Shown: positions 33,205 to 40,917 of the stretch, piece after piece
Numbering within the stretch: position 1 is the first letter of the stretch
Layout: every line of letters begins with the position of its first letter
Source: Salipiger sp. H15
GTDB lineage: Bacteria > Pseudomonadota > Alphaproteobacteria > Rhodobacterales > Rhodobacteraceae
Length of the DNA: 64,000 nucleotides
NCBI RefSeq assembly: GCF_040409955.1
Contig: NZ_CP123384.1
Location: 992,001 to 1,056,000 of the forward strand
Direction of reading: 5' to 3'
Notes under the pieces: generated by a model
The model's input: only the letters and a program-made list of their open reading frames with translations
What the model was told of the DNA's origin: nothing
Databases searched by the model: none
Made by a program: the position numbers and the translations under genes

Positions 33205-34769
33205 CCACCGCGCCGAGCGACACGAACTGGGACACCATCGTCATCGGCACCGGCATCGGCGGCGGCACGCTCGGCCGGGCGCTGGCCGAGGCCGGGCAGA
33301 AGGTGCTCTTCGTCGAACGCGGCCCCGCCGGGCAACGCGCCGCGCGCAACGGGCTCTCCGAGGTCTTCGTCCCCGAGGCACGGCTGGCGCGGGGTCTCTG
33401 GCCCGAGCCCCTGCACGCGACGGTGGACGGGGTCGAGACCTCGTTCTACGCGCCGCTCGGGGCCGGGCCCGGCGGCTCGTCGGTCTTCTACGCCGCGACG
33501 CTCGAGCGTCCCGAGCGGCACGACCTCGACGACCTGCCCGGCCTGCCCCACCCCGCCGGCGGCTGGCCCGTGGGCTTCGATGCCATGCGGCCCTGGTACG
33601 ACCGCGCCGCCGGGCTCTACCGCCTGCACGGCACGCCCGATCCGCTCTCGTCCGAGCCCGCGCCGCCGCTGCGCGCGCCGCCGCCGCTCACCGCCACCGA
33701 GGCCGCGCTCTTCGCCGCGCTGCAGGCGGGCGGGCTGCATCCCTACCACGCCCACACCGCCATCGACCGCACGCCGGACTGCCTGAACTGCCTCGGCACG
33801 AAATGCCCGCGCGCCTGCAAGATGGACGGGCGGTCCGCCGGGGTGGAGCCCGCGCTGGCGACCGGCAACGCCATGCTGCTCGACCGCGCCGAGGTGACGC
33901 GGCTGCTCGGGAGCGGCGACCGGGTGGAGGGCATCGAGGTCCGCCGCGACGGCGAGACCCGGGTGCTGCGCGCCCGCAGCTACGTGCTGGCCGCCGGCGC
34001 GCTCAACTCGCCGCGGCTCCTGCTCGCCTCGGCCTCCGAGGCATGGCCCGCTGGGGCGGCCAACGGCTCCGGGCTGGTCGGGCGCAACCTGATGTTCCAC
34101 CTCAACGAGATCTTCGCCCTCTGGCCGCCGCGCGGCACGCCCGACGCGGGCGCGACCAAGGCCGTCGCGCTGCGCGACCTCTACCGCGCCGGCGAAACCC
34201 GCATGGGCGCGGTGCAGGCCATGGGCATCCGCGCTTCCTACGGCGAGATCGCCTTCTACCTCGACCGGCGGCTGTCGCGCTCGGCGCTGCGCCGGGTGCC
34301 GGGCCGGGGCCTGCTCACCCGCCTTGCCGCCGCCACCGCCGCCAGCCTCCTCGGCCATGCGCAGATCTTCGTCGGCCTGCTCGAGGACCTGCCCTACCCG
34401 GAGAACCGCGTGACCCACGATCCGGCGCAGCCGCAGCGCCTTTCGGTCGACTACACCCTGCACCCCGAACTGCTGGCGCGCCGCCGCGCTTTCCGCCGGG
34501 CGATCTCGGGCGCGCTGAAGGGCCAGCGCCGGCTGCTGCTCGGGCAGGGTCCCGAGCTGAACTTCGGCCATCCGTCGGGCACGCTGCGCTTCGGCACCGA
34601 TCCCGCGACCTCGGTGCTCGACGCGGATTGCCGCGCCCACGGGCTGCGCAACCTGCGCGTCGCGGATGCCTCGTTCATGCCCAGCTCGATGGGCGTGAAC
34701 CCCAGCCTGACCATCGCCGCCAACGCCCTGCGGGTGGCGCATTCCCTGCTCGAGGACCCGGACAGATGA
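33201..34769 (+). CDS. GMC-family FAD oxidoreductase
   Basis: A 522-residue FAD-dependent dehydrogenase with the N-terminal Rossmann motif VIGTGIGGGTLGRALAEAG. The C-terminal GMC signature SSMGVNPSLTIAANALR holds the conserved Asn. A cysteine group, CLNCLGTKCPRACK (near 195), resembles that of a subset of membrane-coupled GMC enzymes. The likely substrate is a sugar or polyol alcohol group, oxidised to a keto or aldehyde form for later modification. GTG 33201 overlaps the stop of the acyltransferase (GTGA), and its own stop overlaps the SDR start (ATGA). It forms a coupled pair with the SDR: oxidation followed by stereospecific reduction would give an epimerised sugar. Confidence 0.85.
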   Translation: MTTAPSDTNWDTIVIGTGIGGGTLGRALAEAGQKVLFVERGPAGQRAARNGLSEVFVPEARLARGLWPEPLHATVDGVETSFYAPLGAGPGGSSVFYAATLERPERHDLDDLPGLPHPAGGWPVGFDAMRPWYDRAAGLYRLHGTPDPLSSEPAPPLRAPPPLTATEAALFAALQAGGLHPYHAHTAIDRTPDCLNCLGTKCPRACKMDGRSAGVEPALATGNAMLLDRAEVTRLLGSGDRVEGIEVRRDGETRVLRARSYVLAAGALNSPRLLLASASEAWPAGAANGSGLVGRNLMFHLNEIFALWPPRGTPDAGATKAVALRDLYRAGETRMGAVQAMGIRASYGEIAFYLDRRLSRSALRRVPGRGLLTRLAAATAASLLGHAQIFVGLLEDLPYPENRVTHDPAQPQRLSVDYTLHPELLARRRAFRRAISGALKGQRRLLLGQGPELNFGHPSGTLRFGTDPATSVLDADCRAHGLRNLRVADASFMPSSMGVNPSLTIAANALRVAHSLLEDPDR

Positions 34770-35539
34770 CCCAGCTCACCCCCGACAGCGGCATCGCCGT
34801 GGTGACCGGCGCGGGCTCCGGGCTGGGCCGCGCCATGGCCATCGAGCTTGCCCGCCGCGGCTTCACCGTCGCCGGGATCGGCCGCCGCCGGGCCGCGCTG
34901 GAAGAGACCCGCGCCATGGCCGGGCCGGACCGCTTCCACCCCTACCCCGCCGACGTCGCGCTGCCGGAGGAGGTGGCGCAGGCCTTTGCCCGCATCCGCG
35001 CCGAGCGCGGCCGCATCGCGCTGCTGATCAACAACGCCGCCACCTATCCCCGCCGCGACCTGCTCGACGAGAGCGCCGAAAGCTTCATGGCGACCGTCGC
35101 GGCGAACCTCGGCGGCACCGTCGCCTGCAGCCGGGCGGCGCTCGAGGACATGGTCGAAACCGGCCGGGGCCGCATCCTCAACGTCGCCACCTTTGCCGAT
35201 CTCGCGCCGCTGCCCGCTTCGGCGGCCTATTCCGTGTCGAAGGGCGCGGCGCGCATCTTCACCCGGGCGCTGATCGCCGACCTCGGCGACCGCTTCCCCG
35301 GGATCGTCATCGGCGACTGGATGCCGGGGATGCTGAAGACGCAGATGGGCATCCCCGACGGGCTGCCGCCCGAGCAGGCGGCGGCATGGGGCGTCGCGCT
35401 TGCCGTGAACGCCGATCCCGCGCTCACCGGCGCGGTGTTCGAGATGGACCGCGAGATCCTGCCGCCGCGCGGGCTCAAGGGAAGGCTGAAGGACCTGCTG
35501 TTGCTGCGCCGCCGCAGGCCACGCCGGATCCTGCCCTAG
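34766..35539 (+). CDS. Short-chain dehydrogenase/reductase
   Basis: A 257-residue NAD(P)-dependent oxidoreductase. TGAGSGLGRAMA is the cofactor-binding motif, LLINNAATYP the structural NNA motif and AAYSVSKGA holds the catalytic Tyr and Lys. The residue 13 before the Tyr is Thr where most SDRs have Ser, a conservative change. It is translationally coupled to the GMC gene. Likely role: reducing a keto sugar made by the GMC enzyme. The last residues (RRRRPRRILP) are very basic. Its TAG stop shares the palindrome CTAG with the stop of the convergent WecG gene. Confidence 0.87.
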   Translation: MTQLTPDSGIAVVTGAGSGLGRAMAIELARRGFTVAGIGRRRAALEETRAMAGPDRFHPYPADVALPEEVAQAFARIRAERGRIALLINNAATYPRRDLLDESAESFMATVAANLGGTVACSRAALEDMVETGRGRILNVATFADLAPLPASAAYSVSKGAARIFTRALIADLGDRFPGIVIGDWMPGMLKTQMGIPDGLPPEQAAAWGVALAVNADPALTGAVFEMDREILPPRGLKGRLKDLLLLRRRRPRRILP

Positions 35540-36312
35540 GGCCGGAGCGTGAAGAACCGCAGCAGCAGCGCCCGCAGCGCCTGCCCGGGCAGGATGCCGA
35601 AGCAGCGCAGGTAGCGCAGCCCGAGCCGCTGCGGATTGTTCACCGCGCGCCACAGCCATTCGAGCGCCAGCTTGCGGGTCCATTCCGGCGCACGCGGCTG
35701 CGTGCCGGCAAGGAAGTCCAGCCCCGCGCCGATCCCGGCGAAGCCCACGCCGGGAGCCAGCTTGCGCCCCACCGCGCCAAAGATTTCCTGCTTGGGCGCG
35801 CCCAGCGCGACGAAGCACAGCCCCGCGCCCGAGGCCACGATCTCGTCGAACACCGCCCGCGCCTCGGGAGTCTCGGGGTCGAAGCCCATCGGCGGCGCGA
35901 TCATGGCGACGACGCTCAGGTCGCGCACCTCGCGCTCGAGATAGCTGCGCGCGCGGGACAGGGCCATGGGCGTGCTGCCGACCAGCGCGACGCGCACGCC
36001 CTGCTTCGCGGCGATGCGCGCCAGCGGCAGGATCGCGTCGGAGCCGGGGATCAGCTCGACCGGACGCCCGGCAAGGCGTGACATCCAGACGATGGGATTG
36101 CCGTCGGCGACGACGAGGTCCTGCGCGGCGTAGGCGGCACGGAACTTGGCCGAGCTGCGCAGCTTCACGAGGTGGTCGAGGTTGATCGTCGCAAGCGCGA
36201 AGCCCTGACGCTGGGCGAGCCTCTCGGTCACCCGCGCCTGCAGCGCTGCCCACGTGGGCACGGTGATGGCGACGCGCTGGCCGCCAATCCTGAATTCCAT
36301 CCGCGGATCCAT
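35536..36312 (-). CDS. WecG/TagA/CpsF-family glycosyltransferase
   Basis: A 258-residue glycosyltransferase of the WecG/TagA/CpsF group (GT26), which adds a second sugar (such as ManNAcA or glucosyl units) to undecaprenyl-linked N-acetylhexosamine in the cytoplasm or at the inner membrane. Conserved elements include NLDHLVKLRSS near 44, VVADGNPIVWMSRL near 67, PGSDAILPLA and LGAPKQEIF near 170. The C-terminal WRAVNNPQRLGLRY is also family-typical. ATG 36312 is used; ATG 36300 is possible. It is the only gene of its strand in this part, facing the SDR tail to tail. It suggests the repeat unit starts on a lipid carrier. Confidence 0.88.
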   Translation of the reverse strand: MDPRMEFRIGGQRVAITVPTWAALQARVTERLAQRQGFALATINLDHLVKLRSSAKFRAAYAAQDLVVADGNPIVWMSRLAGRPVELIPGSDAILPLARIAAKQGVRVALVGSTPMALSRARSYLEREVRDLSVVAMIAPPMGFDPETPEARAVFDEIVASGAGLCFVALGAPKQEIFGAVGRKLAPGVGFAGIGAGLDFLAGTQPRAPEWTRKLALEWLWRAVNNPQRLGLRYLRCFGILPGQALRALLLRFFTLRP

Positions 36313-36641
36313 CGGCGCGCGACATCCCCTTTTCGCCCCGCCGCGAACTCTGGCGTATCACGCTGGGCGATCCTAGCTGGCGGGCGCGATTTGCCCCTGA
36401 CCGTGGCCGCCGTGCCGCAGTCGCGAAACAAATGCCGCGCAATCCGGGCGATGCTCCGAAAACGCCTGCAAATGGTCGAATTTCCGTCAAAGGTCCGCGG
36501 TCAGAGAGGGGGTTGTCACCTCCTCGAAGCGGGCATCCGGTTTCTTTGTACGGTCCATAGTCTAGGTATCCCGATGATCGCCTTCCCCTCCCCCGACAGC
36601 GCGCGCCCGACCGGCGCGCCCCGCGCCGCGCCGGCCGTCCG
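36313..36641. other. Divergent intergenic region, 329 bp
   Basis: Between wecG (minus) and the Gfo/Idh gene (plus). The middle (36420-36560) has lower GC and probably carries the promoters, but no -35/-10 pair is clear. A 23-codon frame (36574-36645) ends in TGA that overlaps the Gfo/Idh start as ATGA and could be a leader peptide. No hairpin strong enough for a terminator is seen. Confidence 0.35.
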
Positions 36642-37769
36642 ATGACGGGAACCATCGCCCTGCTCGGCTGCGGCTTCGTCGCGGATCTCTACATGCGCTC
36701 GCTGAAGGTCATGGGCGGGATCACGGTGCATTCGGTGCATGACCGCGACACCGCGCGCCTGACCCGGTTCTGCGACCACTGGCAGCTGCGCGCCGAGCCC
36801 GAGCTCGCGACCTTCGTCGCCGGCCTGCCCGAGGGCTGCGTCGTGCTGAACCTGACCAACCCCGCCGAGCATTACGCGCTGAACAGGGCTCTGCTCGAGG
36901 CCGGGCACCACGTCTATTGCGAGAAACCCCTCGCCATGGACCTTGCCCACGCGCGCGAGCTGCACGCGCTCGCCGATGCGCGCGGGCTCCTGCTCGCCTC
37001 GGCCCCCTGCTCGATGCTGGGCGAGGCGGCGCAGACGCTTGGCCATGCGCTGCGCAGCGGCGTCGCGGGCACGCCCCGCGCGATCTATGCCGAGCTTGAC
37101 GACGGGTTCATCCCGCAGGCCCCCTATGCCCGCTGGCAGAGCGAGTCCGGCGCCGCCTGGCCGCATGAGGACGAGTTCCGCGTCGGCTGCACGCTCGAGC
37201 ACGCGGGCTATTACCTCACCTGGCTGATCTCGTGGTTCGGCACGGTGCGCAAGGTGATCGCCGCCTCGGCCGAGACGCTGCCCGACAAGGCGGGGCTCGG
37301 CCCCACCGCCCCCGACCTCTCGGTCGCCACCCTGTTCTTCGAGAACGGCCCGGTGACGCGGCTCACCTGCTCGATCGTCGCGAGCCACGGCCACCCGATC
37401 CGCATCTTCGGCGATCGGGGCGTGCTGAGTTGCGACGCCTCCTGGAACAATGCCGCGAAGGTGCGCTTCGCGCGGCGCGGCGCGGTCCGGCGGCGGCTGG
37501 TCGAAAGCCCCTTCCCCCGCCGCATCCGCCTGAAGCAGCCGACCCATCCCAAGGTGAAGCGCACGGGGGCGGCCTCGATGAACTTCATGCTCGGCCCGGC
37601 CGAGATGCTGGAGTCGCTGTGCGAGAACCGGCCCTGCCGCCTGTCCTCGGACTTTGCGCTGCACCTGACCGAGGTCACGCTGGCGATCCAGAACGCCGGC
37701 GAGGATGCGGGCGTGCAGGTGATGACCACCCGCTGCGATCCGATGGAGCCGATGCCTTGGGCGATCTGA
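36642..37769 (+). CDS. Gfo/Idh/MocA-family oxidoreductase
   Basis: A 375-residue NAD(P)-dependent dehydrogenase. The N-terminal Rossmann domain has ALLGCGFVADLYM, and the catalytic Lys lies in CEKPLAMD (near 92). The C-terminal alpha/beta domain contains HEDEFRVGCTLEHAGYYL, where the His residues probably hold the substrate. This family oxidises or reduces sugars, often a UDP-sugar C3 or C4 position. The start has no ribosome site and overlaps an upstream 23-codon frame (ATGA). The downstream epimerase starts inside this gene, and the same two domains are fused in one protein at 40918-43023. Confidence 0.87.
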   Translation: MTGTIALLGCGFVADLYMRSLKVMGGITVHSVHDRDTARLTRFCDHWQLRAEPELATFVAGLPEGCVVLNLTNPAEHYALNRALLEAGHHVYCEKPLAMDLAHARELHALADARGLLLASAPCSMLGEAAQTLGHALRSGVAGTPRAIYAELDDGFIPQAPYARWQSESGAAWPHEDEFRVGCTLEHAGYYLTWLISWFGTVRKVIAASAETLPDKAGLGPTAPDLSVATLFFENGPVTRLTCSIVASHGHPIRIFGDRGVLSCDASWNNAAKVRFARRGAVRRRLVESPFPRRIRLKQPTHPKVKRTGAASMNFMLGPAEMLESLCENRPCRLSSDFALHLTEVTLAIQNAGEDAGVQVMTTRCDPMEPMPWAI

Positions 37770-38737
37770 CCGGCGAGAGCCGCATCCTGCTGACCGGCGC
37801 AAGCGGCTTCGTCGGCCGCGCCGTGCTTGCCGAGGCCCGCGCGCAGGGCGTGCAGGTGGTGGCGGTCAGCCGCTCCGCCGCGCCGGGCCAGGTGCCGCAG
37901 GGCAAGGGGCTGACCTGGATCGAGGCCGACCTCTCGGACCCCGCCAGCATCCCGGCGCTGCGCGCCGCCGCGCAGGGCTGCACCGCGGCGATCCATGCCG
38001 CGGCGCATCTCGGCAGCGACGAGGGCGCGGTCAGCGCCGCCACGATCGGCGGCACCCGGCACCTGCTGGCGGCGCTAGACGGGCTGCCGCTGCATCTCGT
38101 GCTGGTCAGCTCCATCGCCGTCTACGACACCGCGCGCCTGTCCCCGGGCAGCGAGGTGACCGAGCAGACGCCACTCGAGTCCCCCGCCAGCGCCCGCAAC
38201 GCCTATGTTTCCGGCAAGCTGACGCAGGAGGCGCTCTGCCGCGCCTCGGGCCTGCCGCTCTGGATCCTGCGCCCCGGCGCGATCTTCGGCGAGGGGCGGA
38301 CCTGGAACGCCCATCTCGGCCCGTCGCTCGGCCCGGTGCTGCTGCGCGTCGGGATGAAGGGAGAGCTGCCGCTCGCCCATGTCGGCCACGTGGCGAGGCG
38401 CCTGCTGCAGGCCGCGCGGCGGCGCCCCGACGGCGTGCGGGTGGTCAACGTCATCGACCCCGACCGCCCTGACCGCACCCGCTTCCTGCGCGCCCATGCC
38501 GCCTCGGGGTGGCCGAAGCTGGTGCTGCCGCTGCCCTGGCCGCTGTGGATGCTGGCCGCGCGCCTGCTCGCGCCCTTCGCCGCGCGCCTTCCCGGCCTGC
38601 TGCGGGTGCCGGTGATCAAGGCGCGGATGATGCCGCTGCGCTACCCCGACAGGGGGCTGCAGGCGGCACTCGGCCCGCTGCCGCAGCCACGCTTCGGCAC
38701 GCTGATGGCGCAGTCGGTCAGGGAGGGCAAGGAATGA
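37757..38737 (+). CDS. NAD-dependent epimerase/dehydratase
   Basis: A 326-residue extended SDR enzyme with the GxxGxxG element TGASGFVGRAVLAEA at the N-terminus and catalytic Tyr/Lys in YVSGKLTQE. It probably epimerises, reduces or dehydrates a nucleotide-sugar substrate. The likely start is TTG 37757, inside the end of the Gfo/Idh gene, with GGAG (37746-37749) at proper spacing. The resulting 13-base overlap implies coupled synthesis. The C-terminal 60 residues include hydrophobic stretches (LPLPWPLWMLAARLLAPF) that may bring it to the membrane. The next glycosyltransferase start overlaps its stop (ATGA). Confidence 0.83.
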   Translation: MGDLTGESRILLTGASGFVGRAVLAEARAQGVQVVAVSRSAAPGQVPQGKGLTWIEADLSDPASIPALRAAAQGCTAAIHAAAHLGSDEGAVSAATIGGTRHLLAALDGLPLHLVLVSSIAVYDTARLSPGSEVTEQTPLESPASARNAYVSGKLTQEALCRASGLPLWILRPGAIFGEGRTWNAHLGPSLGPVLLRVGMKGELPLAHVGHVARRLLQAARRRPDGVRVVNVIDPDRPDRTRFLRAHAASGWPKLVLPLPWPLWMLAARLLAPFAARLPGLLRVPVIKARMMPLRYPDRGLQAALGPLPQPRFGTLMAQSVREGKE

Positions 38738-39951
38738 GCCTTCCGAAGATCGCCTACCTCACCGGCGAGTATCCCCGTGCCTCGGACACGTTCATCCAGC
38801 GCGAGGTCGCCGCCCTGCGCATGCTCGGCCACGAGGTGCTGACCTGCTCGATCCGCACCACCGGGCCCGAGCATCTGGTCGGACCCGAGCAGCGCGAGGA
38901 GCACGCCCGCACGTTCAGGGTGCTGGCGGCCTGCCGCTCGCCGCTGCGGCTCCTGCGCGCCCATGCCCGCTGGCTGCGCCACCCCTCCCGCTACCTCCGC
39001 GCGCTCTCCCTCGCGTGGCGCACCGCGCCAAAGGGCATCCGGGGGCGCTGCTTCAACCTGATCTATTTCGCCGAGGCCGGGGTGCTGGCGTCGCATCTGG
39101 CGGAAGCGGGCGCCCAGCACCTGCACAACCACATCGCCAAGGCCTCCTGCACCGTCGCCATGCTCGCGTCGGAGCTCTCCGGCATCCCCTACAGCTTCAC
39201 CATCCACGGGCCGGACATCTTCTTCGAGCCGCTGCACTGGCGGATCGACGAGAAGGCCCGCCGCGCGCGTTTCGTCGCCTGCATCAGCGCCTTCTGCCGC
39301 GCGCAGCTGATGTGCTTCGCCGCGCCCGGGGACTGGGACCGGCTGCACATCGTGCATTGCGGCATCGACCCCGCCCGCTACGCCCCCTCTGCCCATGACG
39401 GGCAGGACCTGCTCTTCGTCGGCCGCCTCGCCGGGGTGAAGGGCGTGCCGCTGCTGCTGCGCGCGCTCGCGAGCCTCGCCCCGCGCCACCCGGCGCTGCG
39501 CCTGCGGCTGATCGGCGACGGGCCCGAGCGCGCGGCGCTCGAGGCCATGACGCGCGACCTCGGCATCGCCGGGCGCACCGAGTTCCTCGGCTACCGCTCG
39601 CAGGCCGAGGTGGCCGAGGCGCTGGCCGGGGCGGATGTCTTCGTGCTGCCGAGCTTCGCCGAGGGCGTGCCCGTGGTGCTGATGGAGGCGCTGGCCGCGC
39701 AGGTGCCGGTGGTGACCACCCGCATCGCCGGGGTGCCCGAGCTGGTCGAGCACGGCACCAGCGGGCTGCTCGTCCCCCCGGGCGACGCCGAGGCGCTGGC
39801 CGCGGCGCTGGAGGTGCTGCTGGCCGATCCCGACAGGCGCCGCGCCATGGGCGCCGCGGGCCGCGCCAGGGTCGAGGCCGAGTTCGACGTGACCATCGAG
39901 GCGGCGAAGCTCTCGGCGCTTTTCACCCACGGCCCGGAGGCGCGGCCATGA
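38734..39951 (+). CDS. Glycosyltransferase family 4 protein
   Basis: A 405-residue GT-B enzyme. The N-terminal half begins PKIAYLTGEYPRASDTFIQREV, a run close to colanic-acid/exopolysaccharide transferases of the WcaL type, and contains SFTIHGPDIFFEP. The C-terminal half has LFVGRLAGVKGVPLLLRA and the E-x7-E site EGVPVVLMEALA. It overlaps the epimerase by four bases (ATGA) and the next GT2 gene likewise, so the run 36642-40907 is one tightly coupled operon. It would transfer a hexose to the growing repeat unit at the cytoplasmic face. Confidence 0.88.
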   Translation: MSLPKIAYLTGEYPRASDTFIQREVAALRMLGHEVLTCSIRTTGPEHLVGPEQREEHARTFRVLAACRSPLRLLRAHARWLRHPSRYLRALSLAWRTAPKGIRGRCFNLIYFAEAGVLASHLAEAGAQHLHNHIAKASCTVAMLASELSGIPYSFTIHGPDIFFEPLHWRIDEKARRARFVACISAFCRAQLMCFAAPGDWDRLHIVHCGIDPARYAPSAHDGQDLLFVGRLAGVKGVPLLLRALASLAPRHPALRLRLIGDGPERAALEAMTRDLGIAGRTEFLGYRSQAEVAEALAGADVFVLPSFAEGVPVVLMEALAAQVPVVTTRIAGVPELVEHGTSGLLVPPGDAEALAAALEVLLADPDRRRAMGAAGRARVEAEFDVTIEAAKLSALFTHGPEARP

Positions 39952-40907
39952 CCCCCGTCGACGTCGTGCTCATCGGCCGCAACGAGGGCGCCCGGCTGGT
40001 CGCGGCGCTGGCCTCGGTGCGGGGACAGGCGCGGCAGGTGATCTACGTCGACAGCGGCTCGACCGACGACAGCCTCGCCGAGGCCCGCCGGGCCGGGGCA
40101 AGGGTGGTGGAGCTCGACCTCTCGACCCCCTTCACCGCCGCCCGCGCCCGCAACGCCGGCTTCGAGGCGCTGGACGATCCGCAGCTCGTGCAGTTCATCG
40201 ACGGCGACTGCGCGCTGGTGCCGGGCTGGCTGGACCGTGCCCGCGCCCATCTCGAGGCCCATCCGCAGACCGCCATGGTCACCGGCTGGCGCTCGGAGAT
40301 CCACCGCGACGCCAGCCTCTACAACCAGCTCTGCGATGCCGAATGGCGGCGCCCGGCGGGGGTGATCCTTGCCTGCGGCGGCGACATGATGGTGCGCGCC
40401 GGGGCCTTCCGCGCGGTCGGCGGCTTCGATCCCGTGGTGATCGCCGCCGAGGACGACGAGTTCTGCACCCGCCTGCGCAAGGCGGGCTGGACGCTCGAGC
40501 GCCTCCCGCACGAGATGACCCGGCACGACGCCGCGATGACCCGCTTCGGGCAATGGTGGCGACGGGCGGTGCGCACCGGCCACGGCTTCGCGCAGGTCGG
40601 CGACCTGCACCCCGAGTATTTCACCACCGAGCGCAGGCGGACGCTGGTCTACGCGCTGGCGCTGCCGCTGCTCGCCATCATGGGCGCATGGCTCTTCTGG
40701 CCGCTCGCCCTCGCCGCGCTTGCCGCCTACCCGCTCAACTGGGCGCGAACCGCGCAGGGCCTGCGCCGCGACGGCCTGCCCGCCCCCGAGGCGCGCCGCC
40801 ACGCGCTGCTGCTCACCCTCTCCAAGTTTCCCAACCTCGTCGGCATGGCCACCTATCACTGGCGCCGGCTGAGGCAGGCGCCCATGCGCCTGATCGAGTA
40901 CAAGTAA
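39948..40907 (+). CDS. Glycosyltransferase family 2 protein
   Basis: A 319-residue GT-A enzyme with a C-terminal membrane segment. The N-terminal nucleotide-binding run is VVLIGRNEGARLVAAL, with VDSGSTDDSL and the DxD element in FIDGDCAL (near 85). Its acceptor-site region includes AEDDEFCTRLRKAGW, the typical E/D-D-x-x-L element. Two to three hydrophobic stretches (about 228-265) anchor it in the inner membrane. It starts with ATGA overlap to the GT4 gene. Position suggests it works in the same pathway, possibly as the transferase that starts a branch. Confidence 0.87.
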   Translation: MTPVDVVLIGRNEGARLVAALASVRGQARQVIYVDSGSTDDSLAEARRAGARVVELDLSTPFTAARARNAGFEALDDPQLVQFIDGDCALVPGWLDRARAHLEAHPQTAMVTGWRSEIHRDASLYNQLCDAEWRRPAGVILACGGDMMVRAGAFRAVGGFDPVVIAAEDDEFCTRLRKAGWTLERLPHEMTRHDAAMTRFGQWWRRAVRTGHGFAQVGDLHPEYFTTERRRTLVYALALPLLAIMGAWLFWPLALAALAAYPLNWARTAQGLRRDGLPAPEARRHALLLTLSKFPNLVGMATYHWRRLRQAPMRLIEYK

Positions 40908-40917
40908 GGAGCCTCCC

